A stretch of 64,000 bases of DNA from Acinetobacter sp. ANC 3781. Its GTDB lineage: Bacteria > Pseudomonadota > Gammaproteobacteria > Pseudomonadales > Moraxellaceae. Position 1 is the stretch's first letter; each line of letters starts with the position of its first letter. The notes under the pieces were generated by a model. The model was not told where the DNA came from. It made no database searches and saw only the letters and a list, made by a program, of their open reading frames with translations. Where the stretch lies: assembly GCF_004331285.1 (NCBI RefSeq), contig NZ_SJOH01000003.1, positions 62,001 to 126,000 on the forward strand. Reading direction: 5' to 3'. The position numbers and the translations under genes are program-made. Shown here piece after piece: positions 56,135 through 64,000 of the stretch.

Positions 56135-56156
56135 TAAAAAAGCACCCGGAGGTGCT
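56135..56156 (-). terminator. Terminator between tail tip gene and lysis cassette B
   Basis: AGCACC and GGTGCT pair around CGGA; the T-run follows on the minus strand. It separates the tail module from cassette B. Confidence 0.85.
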
Positions 56157-56208
56157 GTTGTTTGATTGAGTTTAGACTTCTACTTGTGAGTGCTGCTCCG
56201 ATGGGAAA

Positions 56209-57117
56209 TTAAGTAATTAATCGTGGTTTTACTTTATCTGCTATCTGCGAGTTGTTCTCATCATTACTATCTGCAATACAAACCACGGAAACCTCCTCAC
56301 CATATGGTGACTCCAATATATATGAGCCATCAACTGATGAGCTAATGGTTGATGCCAATAAATCACCAGTTTTCTTGGCATAAAGCCGTACAGTTCTTGA
56401 TAGTGCTAAATTTGTGCCAAACTCGGTAATAAAACCGCTCACCTGATATCTTGAGAAATCAAGCAAGCATAATTTAACAAGATCTAGAAACGCCTGACAT
56501 CCTTTTGTATTAACCTCTCCATACATCCAACCAGCATGAATTACTGTCGCACCAAGTGTTGTAAATTTTGCGGAACTGTCTCCTTTTTTAATATAAGAAG
56601 CAGCAATTAATCCTGAGTTACCAGAAAGCCTCATTAAAACTTTCGTATTTGAATGTAGTGCTAAATCACTTGTTAACAATTTCCAGCCTGTATTTTCAGA
56701 AATGGTAATTGTCCCCCCCTTACCTAGTCCACTCACTTTAAAAACATTATCGGCATTGTCTGTACCGTACATAATATTTGTCGAATCTGGAATCTCTTGC
56801 TCAACAGTTGTAAAAAGCCCAAAGTTAAAACCAAGTGATGTTTGGGTTGATATTGCTCCACTAGATTGCTCACTAAAAATTATAGGCGTACCTTCACTTA
56901 CAACTAATGATAAAATTGTAATATGATCAACAATTAAAGATTGACCAACAATGAAAACACAAGCAACCGTATTGCCTAAATTTTTCTCTGCTGCGATATT
57001 TGATATTAAATTTTCTTTTGTTGACTCCAGACTCTTAAATCCCTGAGATTCCATATAGCTTTTAAGTGATGATGTTAGTGAGGATTGATTCCCACTAAGA
57101 TAGATAACTGTATTCAT
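56209..57117 (-). CDS. Tail-tip accessory protein
   Basis: The 302-residue protein follows the tail tip gene with a 4-base overlap. The last 70 residues (about 235-302) form a carboxypeptidase-regulatory-like beta domain: RTVRLYAKKTGDLLASTISS and GSYILESPYGEEVSVVCIAD. The first part is a mixed alpha/beta region, and TNIMYGTDNADNVFKVSG lies in the middle. It probably sits at the tail tip and may help bind the host surface. Function is not certain. Confidence 0.68.
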   Translation of the reverse strand: MNTVIYLSGNQSSLTSSLKSYMESQGFKSLESTKENLISNIAAEKNLGNTVACVFIVGQSLIVDHITILSLVVSEGTPIIFSEQSSGAISTQTSLGFNFGLFTTVEQEIPDSTNIMYGTDNADNVFKVSGLGKGGTITISENTGWKLLTSDLALHSNTKVLMRLSGNSGLIAASYIKKGDSSAKFTTLGATVIHAGWMYGEVNTKGCQAFLDLVKLCLLDFSRYQVSGFITEFGTNLALSRTVRLYAKKTGDLLASTISSSVDGSYILESPYGEEVSVVCIADSNDENNSQIADKVKPRLIT

Positions 57118-59954
57118 AGACTAAAATTAACCTCGTGATTATTGGGGGCCACATATTGCTCATCAGGATTAATCTTAAAATCAATATAAATCGATTTAAG
57201 ATTCATGATATGTTGAAACGGGTATAAACATGCGTAACCATCCCGCACTGTCTTAAATACAATTTCAATAGATTTTGCTAAAGAGCTTACAGTTGTTAAA
57301 TCAAATTTTGCATTATCTGCATTCCCAACATTTTGGCTAACCAATAGTGATTTTTGTGCCAGTAAATTAATTTCATATATCTCAACGATATACTCCACTC
57401 CATTTTCAAGCGTTACACTATTTTCATACCACCCAACTAAAGCACCACCTGTTTGCTGCTTGCGATTGCGATGAGACCAGGTCATGGTCAGCTCGTTCTC
57501 GATAAATTTAGGCCAGTATTCACCGTTAATTTTTACATTAGCAGGTGGATAAGGCCTAATTGCACGTGCTTTCATTTCAACAGAATGTGAACCTTTTAGC
57601 TCAAGCACGCCTGATGGTGTGGTTGTGAGTGCAGAAACCAGTACTTTTTCACCTGCCACATATTCAGTTTCATCATATGCAACATCGGTTCCACAGAAAT
57701 AAAGCTTTAAACCTAAATCCCATTCTTGTGGGTGTGTATCTAATGCGCCACGCTTGACAGATACAATACCTGTTTGTAGGTCAACACCCTGAAAAACCAT
57801 CCACTCGACAAATCCTGTAAGCCATTCTTTCCCGCACTGAATGAGTGTACCTACTGGAACATTGGAAATTTTCTTCCAATTCTTAACTGTAAAACTTGTT
57901 GATACTTTTGATATTTTTTGATCTAAGTCAGCGGTTTCTGAATATTGAATTGATCCAGCACGTACCCACTCGTCATAGTTATTTGTCATCATCACAGCAT
58001 AAAGTGAATTTGATTGCGGCTGTTCTGCTACCACTCCCACCAAACCAAAGTTACTTTCATATGCCAGCTCTTCATCAACCTGACGTTGCCCAAGTGCCAT
58101 AACAGCTAAATAATATGGCAACTCAAAAGGCTCATAATGGATGGGTTGTGGTGGCAAAGGCTTATCAATCGGCTCATCGGCAACAATGGTTGTATTCATT
58201 ATTCCAGTCGAAGGTACAACCTCAATGAAATCAATTGAAACCTCATTATTCGTTGGACCTCCAAGATTAATGCTCATGATGCGGACTAAAATAGTTCCAG
58301 TCCAGCGCTTGGACCACGGCAAGCGAATTAAATCATAGCGATTCCATTTTCTTGCCTCACGCCAACCGGTTGTAAATGAACCTTTAAAGGCACCGGTAGA
58401 TAATTGCTTGAGCTTCCAGTTCGCTACAACTTCAGCGTTTCGCATATTCATAAAATATGGAAAGTCTAAAGTTTCAGCATTTACCCGATTTAAGGTTTGA
58501 ATCAGTCCATTTTCGGAAATCGAGAATGATGAATTCTTAATATTTTCCCGATCGTAATAATTCACATTGACTTGATTAATTACCTCATCAGCATTGATAA
58601 TTTCGTACTGCATGCTTTTGATTTTGCTTTCAGCGATTGTGTGAATTTCATCCTCTTCAAACCAGTCATCACGGAACAAAACCATCTCATATAAACCAGT
58701 TTGACGGTTTGCGCGAATACCCGCTTCAATGTGATAACAAAGTTCATTGATTGCATCGATGCAAGATTTCTCAGTGATAGACCATGAGACACCCAAGCCC
58801 TCATCATAAATCCGGTCTGCTGCTTTGATAAAATTATCATTATTCACTGATGATTCTGGCTTATTCATCGCAGTATCATCAGTGAGAATTTCGCGGATTT
58901 TATGAATTGGGTTTATGTCCACTCCCTTGCCAGCACTAAAAGTTCTTATTCGAGGATCAAATATTTTAATATTACTGAATACAATCGTAGCGTCATTTTC
59001 AGCATTTGCACTTGTGGCTGCAAACAGCTCAAAACCCTGACTTATAAAAAAATCGGCGGTTATCTGGTAAGTAGTTGTGATATCTTCAGGTGAGCCTTCT
59101 AATTTTTTTTCCTTCACGTTGAAAAGTTTAATTAAAGATAAATCTGGCACCTTGTCTTTTAAATGCGTATAAAAAAAATCTACTGAAGCAATTCCATAAC
59201 CCGTTGCTGTAAAACTTAACGATACTTTCAAGGAGCCACCTTCGCCAATATCGCCAGTCAATCCTACTGGAGGAAATAACAAGTCTGATGGAAGCCTCCA
59301 AGTTCCAGAAGAACTATCTGATGAGTCCATCCCATTAGATGCCTCCACTTCCCAATGTTGAATAAATGAAATATCTCCAGTGCTTAATTTCTGGTCATCG
59401 GATATTAGACTGTATGCCCCAATCTCACAAACAATTGCCCCATCCCCTCGCACCTCATACCACTGTCTGCGACCATCATTACGGATACGCGTACGCTTTG
59501 GCCAAAGCAGCATTTCTTTCATGTATCCTGAGTTGCCGACGTAAAAAGCCTCATTCATGTGGCCTGCCAGTGCACCCAAAGCACCATCTATCCAGCCATT
59601 ACCTGTATTAACCTTACCCAGTCCTGTAAAGGCTAAATATGACTGATAGGGATACGCAGAAGCTTGAAGATCCCTGGACTCCATATAATCTTTATAAAAT
59701 GGCAAGACCTCTTGATCATCTCTGCCGTATTGAACATGAACTGTTCCAGCAACCCCGCCTTCATTTTCCCCATACAAATTTGGTGAATTGATGATTCCTT
59801 GCGCTAAAGGATTTCCATCTTCATCGACAAATGGAGACAACCAACCACGTTTGTCAAAATTAATCCCCAGCATCTTTTCAATTGGGTTGCCGATAAACAT
59901 CAGAAATTTTGTGAAATATCTATACCCTATTACTTGATCGCTACTTCCGCCCAT
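57114..59954 (-). CDS. Large phage tail tip protein (J-like)
   Basis: The 946-residue protein (start ATG 59954 with GGAGGCGG upstream, not the longer frame to 59990) begins MGGSSDQVIGYRYFTKFLMF. A central part typical of tip attachment proteins contains INQVNVNYYDRENIKNSSFS and WREARKWNRYDLIRLPWSKR, with a C-terminal region with beta domains. It would form the tail tip that contacts the cell. It overlaps the upstream small gene by 14 bases and the accessory gene by 4. Confidence 0.82.
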   Translation of the reverse strand: MGGSSDQVIGYRYFTKFLMFIGNPIEKMLGINFDKRGWLSPFVDEDGNPLAQGIINSPNLYGENEGGVAGTVHVQYGRDDQEVLPFYKDYMESRDLQASAYPYQSYLAFTGLGKVNTGNGWIDGALGALAGHMNEAFYVGNSGYMKEMLLWPKRTRIRNDGRRQWYEVRGDGAIVCEIGAYSLISDDQKLSTGDISFIQHWEVEASNGMDSSDSSSGTWRLPSDLLFPPVGLTGDIGEGGSLKVSLSFTATGYGIASVDFFYTHLKDKVPDLSLIKLFNVKEKKLEGSPEDITTTYQITADFFISQGFELFAATSANAENDATIVFSNIKIFDPRIRTFSAGKGVDINPIHKIREILTDDTAMNKPESSVNNDNFIKAADRIYDEGLGVSWSITEKSCIDAINELCYHIEAGIRANRQTGLYEMVLFRDDWFEEDEIHTIAESKIKSMQYEIINADEVINQVNVNYYDRENIKNSSFSISENGLIQTLNRVNAETLDFPYFMNMRNAEVVANWKLKQLSTGAFKGSFTTGWREARKWNRYDLIRLPWSKRWTGTILVRIMSINLGGPTNNEVSIDFIEVVPSTGIMNTTIVADEPIDKPLPPQPIHYEPFELPYYLAVMALGQRQVDEELAYESNFGLVGVVAEQPQSNSLYAVMMTNNYDEWVRAGSIQYSETADLDQKISKVSTSFTVKNWKKISNVPVGTLIQCGKEWLTGFVEWMVFQGVDLQTGIVSVKRGALDTHPQEWDLGLKLYFCGTDVAYDETEYVAGEKVLVSALTTTPSGVLELKGSHSVEMKARAIRPYPPANVKINGEYWPKFIENELTMTWSHRNRKQQTGGALVGWYENSVTLENGVEYIVEIYEINLLAQKSLLVSQNVGNADNAKFDLTTVSSLAKSIEIVFKTVRDGYACLYPFQHIMNLKSIYIDFKINPDEQYVAPNNHEVNFSL

Positions 59955-60129
59955 TTTCAACCGCCTCCACCACTTGCTGCGCCATGGCATCTTTTGATGC
60001 TTTTACAATTTCCAAATCAATGCCGTTTTTAAGAAAGTCCTGCCAGTCCCAACCTTGAGACAAAAAAAATGCCCGCGATCCGCGAGCACACATTTTGGCT
60101 TTTCGTATATCAGACATATAAATTCTCAT
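59941..60129 (-). CDS. Small phage tail-module protein (62 residues)
   Basis: Starting at ATG 60129, which overlaps the upstream stop codon (TAATG), it encodes 62 residues (MRIYMSDIRKAKMCARGSRA...). It contains ARGSRAFFLSQGWDWQDFLK. I do not know its function; the tight overlaps with both neighbours support a real gene translated by coupling. Confidence 0.7.
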   Translation of the reverse strand: MRIYMSDIRKAKMCARGSRAFFLSQGWDWQDFLKNGIDLEIVKASKDAMAQQVVEAVENGRK

Positions 60130-60374
60130 TATTTGCCACCCTTGGATTTGATTGGCGAAGTGGTTTTTCCCCACATATGGGTAATATTTCCGTACATATG
60201 CGGACTACCGGCAATGTCGCTAAATGAAGTGCCTTCATCAGCAATGGTTCCGTCCAGCTGATTGGCGGTTTGACCGTTTTTCTTCTGCATCTTTCGCATT
60301 TGCACGTAGGTATAAACCATCATTGCAGCTGTAACGGCTAAAAATGCATAAATGAGCCAGGGTGCAATAACCAT
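60129..60374 (-). CDS. Small phage tail-module membrane protein (81 residues)
   Basis: The 81-residue protein has one N-terminal membrane helix (about 5-24, PWLIYAFLAVTAAMMVYTYV), a basic coiled stretch (MRKMQKKNG) and a Gly/Ser-rich C-terminus. It lies just before the J-like module, where tail-assembly proteins of similar size are often found. Role not established. Confidence 0.72.
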   Translation of the reverse strand: MVIAPWLIYAFLAVTAAMMVYTYVQMRKMQKKNGQTANQLDGTIADEGTSFSDIAGSPHMYGNITHMWGKTTSPIKSKGGK

Positions 60375-60382
60375 ATAAACCT

Positions 60383-61363
60383 CTATTTAATTAATTGCGT
60401 CATCACCGGGTTTTCACCTGGTATATAAGGATGACCGGCAAAACGTGCAGCATTGTTAAATTTCTCATGACAAGTTTTTAATGACTGGTCACAACCAGGT
60501 GCCAGCTGAATGACATCACCGACTTTCAAGCCAATATGCTCCCGGTACAAGCTGGCTGAATTTTCTGTATTCCCCACAATGAAGGTATAGACACCTAACT
60601 TTTTAAACAGGCCGCGATTCAGGTAACCAGCTGCATAGGTTTTGGTTTCCATAACCGGATCACCTTGCAGCATGACCGGTACAGCCTCAAAAGTCGGTTC
60701 ATTATTTTCATCGAGTACCGGATTTCCGGATTCATCAATAATCGGAACCTGCTCAAACACGGGTTCGCCATTTTCATCCAGTTGCTGATAATCGGGCTCG
60801 AATACCAGATTGCCCTTGATATCTTTGACTTGAGTAGGATTAACAGTAAAAGAAATCGTTAATCCATTGATTGCATTCACCGTGACATCAAAGGCCCAGT
60901 CTTCAAATTTCAATCCACACCAGCGGTCATAAATGGAGTTTGGACAGGTTTTCTGGAACTTGCGAACCAGGATCGTCCGGTTTAAATAGGATTCACCGGT
61001 AGAGCAAATTAAAGTTAATGTGTCGGCATTATCATCAAACTTGGGTTGAGTCACGCGGCCAATAAACAGCACCAAGGTTTCGTTTTTCTCAAGCTCAAGC
61101 ACAGTCAAATAAACCGACTCAAAATAAATCTTGTTGAGGAATATACTGGTAAAGCTATCACCTGCTTCATTTCTTAAAGTATTTTGCGGAAAGGTGACTT
61201 CAATTTCACACTTATCAATATCCGCATCTTCAACAGCATCCCGGTCTAAACCACGCACCGACTTATAGGTAATCCCGTTGTGCACAACATCTTTACGGTG
61301 ATTGGTGAAGTACCATGCCTTATCCCCATGCTTGAACTGGTAAAGCTCTACACGAATATCCAT
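60383..61363 (-). CDS. Phage tail/baseplate protein, DUF2163 / BR0599 type
   Basis: The 326-residue protein has an N-terminal DUF2163-like domain (starting MDIRVELYQFKHGDKAWYFT) and a C-terminal BR0599-like domain (from about 245), with GDVIQLAPGCDQSLKTCHEKF and FNNAARFAGHPYIPGENP. Between them (about 185-225) is an acidic insert with two similar units, DENGEPVFEQVPII and DENNEPTFEAVPVM. Its stop is 8 bases from the next gene; it overlaps the distal tail gene by 1 base. It likely sits at the tail tip. Confidence 0.84.
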   Translation of the reverse strand: MDIRVELYQFKHGDKAWYFTNHRKDVVHNGITYKSVRGLDRDAVEDADIDKCEIEVTFPQNTLRNEAGDSFTSIFLNKIYFESVYLTVLELEKNETLVLFIGRVTQPKFDDNADTLTLICSTGESYLNRTILVRKFQKTCPNSIYDRWCGLKFEDWAFDVTVNAINGLTISFTVNPTQVKDIKGNLVFEPDYQQLDENGEPVFEQVPIIDESGNPVLDENNEPTFEAVPVMLQGDPVMETKTYAAGYLNRGLFKKLGVYTFIVGNTENSASLYREHIGLKVGDVIQLAPGCDQSLKTCHEKFNNAARFAGHPYIPGENPVMTQLIK

Positions 61364-62574
61364 CAGCTTTCTAACTCCAGAATGGGAATGGTGACTTGTG
61401 AAATACCGGCACCCAAAAATTGAAACTCGATCTGATCGGCATCAAAGCGGTAAAGCCCCATATAACAGATGGTTTGAATATCGTTGCGATGAGCATCAAT
61501 TGAAGGGTAAACAGTCAGTGAGCCGCCTGTTTTAGCGGTAATTTCATGCGCTGTCCAGCTGCCATCTTTACGTTTGACTGCAATATGCTTCCGATCAGCT
61601 TCAACCAGATATTTGGTATTGGTACTTAAGCTGGTTGTAATCATCCCGGCATTTAAAATATTTAGATGTCGCTCATAAAGCGGTAACCAGAACGGGCGGT
61701 ATCGACCACCCCGGCGAAACAGAAAGCGTCTAAATTCCTGAAAATCATCCCAACTTCTGATTAACGATTTAAACGGTTTGGACTGCTTTACCCTGGCATG
61801 ATGGGTAAATGACTGAAAGCCACCGATACTGTTATCCACCACATTTTGATGCTGACTCATGCTGATTTCAATCGAGTCGCCATCCAGCAGCAACGGTTTA
61901 AAATAAATATCCTGGTCTTTATATTGTTCTGGATCATCACCGGCATGTTCTGGCAAGTCTTCAGCCAGTACACGAAACACCATTGAAGCATTGGACCAGA
62001 ATCCACCGACATTAATTGATGCATCTCCGTCAATGATGCAGATCCGTAACGGCATTATCACAGCATTGGTCACAGTCACATTGGCAGCCAGTCGAAAACC
62101 ATCCTGATATTCAGTGATCAAAGGCTGAATCACCTCATCTGTTTCAGGATCACGAATTTCTTCCTGGATAATGATGTAGCGGCCACGTTCAATAATCTCG
62201 ACAACCTGACCACCTTCATTACTCTCAATAAAAGCAAAACCGACTCTAAGGTCGGCTATGGTGCTAGTTGTATCGAGAATGATGTAATCATCATCTATGA
62301 TATCTGGAATGACTCGCTTGACCTGTCGCAGTGGTATACCCCATTGTTTTCGCAGATTGGCAGACAATATATGAAACATGTCACCCATTTCTTTACGCAT
62401 CTGCACATAGTTGAAGCTTAAAATCTGGCGAGGCGTATCTCGAAGTGGGTAGCGGTCTTCACTACCATTAAATGACTCGTGAACCTCAGTCATCCATTCC
62501 AGGCGCTCGGTTGAAGTCAATAGAGGGCAATTTGTTAATACATGCACCTCGCCAAACTGTGTTTGTATTTTCAT
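61363..62574 (-). CDS. Phage distal tail protein
   Basis: The 403-residue protein lies between the tape measure and the BR0599 gene, the usual place for a distal tail component. Near residues 285-305 is FRRFLFRRGGRYRPFWLPLY, typical of such proteins. The family assignment is from position and this pattern only. It overlaps the next gene by 1 base. Confidence 0.68.
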   Translation of the reverse strand: MKIQTQFGEVHVLTNCPLLTSTERLEWMTEVHESFNGSEDRYPLRDTPRQILSFNYVQMRKEMGDMFHILSANLRKQWGIPLRQVKRVIPDIIDDDYIILDTTSTIADLRVGFAFIESNEGGQVVEIIERGRYIIIQEEIRDPETDEVIQPLITEYQDGFRLAANVTVTNAVIMPLRICIIDGDASINVGGFWSNASMVFRVLAEDLPEHAGDDPEQYKDQDIYFKPLLLDGDSIEISMSQHQNVVDNSIGGFQSFTHHARVKQSKPFKSLIRSWDDFQEFRRFLFRRGGRYRPFWLPLYERHLNILNAGMITTSLSTNTKYLVEADRKHIAVKRKDGSWTAHEITAKTGGSLTVYPSIDAHRNDIQTICYMGLYRFDADQIEFQFLGAGISQVTIPILELES

Positions 62575-62594
62575 TTTGTCCTCATAAAAGAAAA

Positions 62595-62608
62595 CCCACC
62601 GAAGTGGG
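62595..62608 (-). terminator. Hairpin after the tape-measure gene
   Basis: CCCAC and GTGGG pair around a 4-base loop (TTCG on the minus strand), followed by TTTTC. It lies immediately after the tape-measure stop and may reduce read-through to the next gene. Confidence 0.65.
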
Positions 62609-62611
62609 CTT

Positions 62612-64000
62612 TTAAACTTTGCTGCGATTGCGTTTCATATGATAAAGGAAGGCTCTCTCACCTTCAGGGCTGTATAACCAATCCTTAGCTTCATTCTCAT
62701 CCTTAACCATAATCACTCTTAGTTGGTTATCAATGATTTGAGGCGCTTGAGATTGCACCTTCGCATTCGCCTGCGCTTGCTTCTCAGCCTGAATCGTTCC
62801 ACCGTTATTGATGGCATTCAAGGTAGCAACGCCAACACGACGAGTTGCAGCGGCATTGAGTACATACTCTTGACCATGAACCACACCTGCCTCTTGGTTT
62901 ACACCGATGTTGCCGGTGTAGCCGCCAGCTTTATAACCTGGAGGTGACAAGGCTGAAACAGCAGCCTGTAATACACCTGTTTGCATCGTGGTCGTTGCGA
63001 CGGCAGGAAGATTATATGGAAATGGTGCTGATGCCCATGCAGCTGAAATAGCGGTATAGCCGTTCATAATAGTTGAGAATAAATTAAAGCCTTTTTGAAT
63101 ACTTGCCAAGGCTGCGTAAGCAGAAGAAGAATCATCAACCATTCCCATCATGATGTCAGCAAACTGAGCGCCATAACTGGCTTGTAGACCGATGGATTTA
63201 GCTTGAAAATCGGTCTCAATTTGAGACATTCTTTCATGGTGCGCCTGCCATATCGCTTCACGTTGTTCTGCGGTTTCAGCAAGCGCCATCTGCGAATCAA
63301 ACACATCTTGAGATGCGTCATATCGACCAAATCGTTCTTGCTGCAAACGGTACTGATCACCCGTGCCATTCATATCAGCTTGAATACCACCCCACTGCTG
63401 AACCGCACCATTTAGACGTTTTCGACTTTCCTCTTGCTGTAAAGCTTTGCTTAGTTCGATTTCGCGCTGTTTCTGCTCCTCAGTTAGTTTGGAGTTTAAG
63501 AGAATTTGCTCACGTTCCAAGCGATAGCGTTCCTGCATAGCAACAGTTTCGCTCATGAGTTGTTCACGCATCTGGAATAGGCGGGTTTCTTTGGCGAGTT
63601 TGATTAGCGCAATTTCTTGATTGCTTTGATCAACCATTGAATCCAAAGCATATTGCTTATTGGTATCTGTCATTTCTAGATTGGATAAGATAAGCAAGCG
63701 ATTGATTTTTACGGTTTGATCAAGCTTCTCTTCTTCCGACCACTGCCATTCATTAAGCTGGTATTTCAGTTGCTCCACATACAGTTCTTTTTCGTAATTA
63801 GCGCGACTTTCAGCATTGCTAATCAAGCCTTTTGTGTCAGTATCGCTAAATTTAGCCTTGCGAATTTCAGCAATTTCTTTTGCTAAATCAAGTTCAATCT
63901 GCTTTTCGCGATCAGCATTTTGATAGATTAATTGTTCACGTAAATCAAATTGCTCTTTTGCTAATTGCTCGGCTTCTTTAGCTCTCCTTCTAGCCTCACT
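62612..64000 (-). CDS. Phage tail tape-measure protein (C-terminal part, 5' end outside window)
   Basis: At least 462 residues are visible and the frame stays open to base 64000, so the gene continues to the right. The first visible 250 residues are strongly charged coiled coil rich in Glu, Gln, Lys and Arg. A hydrophobic, glycine-rich segment follows (GFNLFSTIMNGYTAISAAWA), then GYKAGGYTGNIGVNQEAGVV and a C-terminal basic tail. This layout is typical of tape-measure proteins, which set tail length. The first listed ATG/TTG within the window is not the true start. Confidence 0.85.
   Translation of the reverse strand, partial: SEARRRAKEAEQLAKEQFDLREQLIYQNADREKQIELDLAKEIAEIRKAKFSDTDTKGLISNAESRANYEKELYVEQLKYQLNEWQWSEEEKLDQTVKINRLLILSNLEMTDTNKQYALDSMVDQSNQEIALIKLAKETRLFQMREQLMSETVAMQERYRLEREQILLNSKLTEEQKQREIELSKALQQEESRKRLNGAVQQWGGIQADMNGTGDQYRLQQERFGRYDASQDVFDSQMALAETAEQREAIWQAHHERMSQIETDFQAKSIGLQASYGAQFADIMMGMVDDSSSAYAALASIQKGFNLFSTIMNGYTAISAAWASAPFPYNLPAVATTTMQTGVLQAAVSALSPPGYKAGGYTGNIGVNQEAGVVHGQEYVLNAAATRRVGVATLNAINNGGTIQAEKQAQANAKVQSQAPQIIDNQLRVIMVKDENEAKDWLYSPEGERAFLYHMKRNRSKV

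Larger units (their letters stand above)
48270..64000. mobile_element. Prophage (left part; continues beyond window)
   Basis: From the cysQ promoter region to the right edge the genes are phage-type: tape measure, tail tip, baseplate, two holin/endolysin sets, plus cargo (acyltransferase, umuDC, lipoprotein). The tail genes run leftward on the minus strand with overlapping starts and stops. The left border is placed somewhere between 48270 and 48446; no attachment repeat can be identified because the other end is outside the window. No integrase, terminase or capsid gene is visible. Confidence 0.9.

Noticed and set aside
63203..63540. Plus-strand frames opposite the tape-measure gene
   Set aside because: The minus-strand frame is open to the window edge and has tape-measure composition; the opposite frames are low-quality shadows.
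63826..63827. Start codon of the tape-measure gene at 63826 (TTG)
   Set aside because: The frame upstream stays open with coiled-coil composition to base 64000, so the gene begins outside the window.
1..64000. CRISPR arrays
   Set aside because: No regularly spaced direct repeats were found anywhere in the window, and no cas-like gene was seen.

Overview
This window looks like a chromosomal segment of an Acinetobacter species, by inference only. The pointers are AT-rich coding sequence, gene families and neighbourhoods typical of that genus, a UmuD with a long N-terminal extension of the UmuDAb type, and a PutA without a DNA-binding domain paired with an Lrp-type regulator. I cannot name the species. 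I saw no rRNA, tRNA or CRISPR array.

Bases 1-48250 are mostly core genome: the start of an HU gene, a phasin-like gene and a UbiJ-like gene; a complete isc operon (iscR-iscS-iscU-iscA-hscB-hscA-fdx) with a clear IscR operator over its promoter; a membrane class III nucleotidyl cyclase, a HIT-family protein and mfd; a decayed aspA with three lesions; proline uptake and breakdown (putP, an Lrp-type regulator, divergent putA); trmA; a FadL-like porin; a phosphodiester glycosidase gene interrupted by a stop codon; glnS, ppiB and lpxH; an HpaI-type aldolase; nfsB; a DMT transporter; fba, a small lipoprotein and pgk; a DUF2237 gene, maf/yceF and a RoxA-like oxygenase; a rotted IS5-like transposase; a tandem-GST protein and rraA; rpsT; a META-domain lipoprotein; an M66-type metalloprotease lipoprotein with a lectin-like tail; a histidine phosphatase and cysQ. 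Many transcription units end in recognisable hairpin terminators.

From about 48.3 kb to the right edge the window is prophage. Reading leftward on the minus strand from base 64000, it carries the C-terminal part of a tape-measure protein, a distal tail protein, a BR0599-type baseplate protein, two small proteins, a large J-like tail tip, a tip accessory protein and a lysis cassette (coiled-coil membrane protein, holin, muramidase). Beyond that lies plus-strand cargo: an AT3-SGNH acyltransferase, umuD-umuC and a lipoprotein. A second, divergent lysis cassette follows (small holin, then a holin-amidase fusion), abutting the cysQ promoter region. No integrase, repressor, terminase or head gene is in view, so the element continues to the right.

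The most interesting part is this prophage end. It has two lysis cassettes that share leader and terminator sequence, one encoding an apparent holin-endolysin fusion, and they flank a cargo block. In that block umuDC is preceded by a 41-bp near-perfect palindrome over its predicted promoter, and the acyltransferase may modify the host surface. The arrangement suggests a lysogen that brings its own damage-inducible polymerase and surface-modifying enzyme. That is an inference from gene content and needs experimental confirmation.
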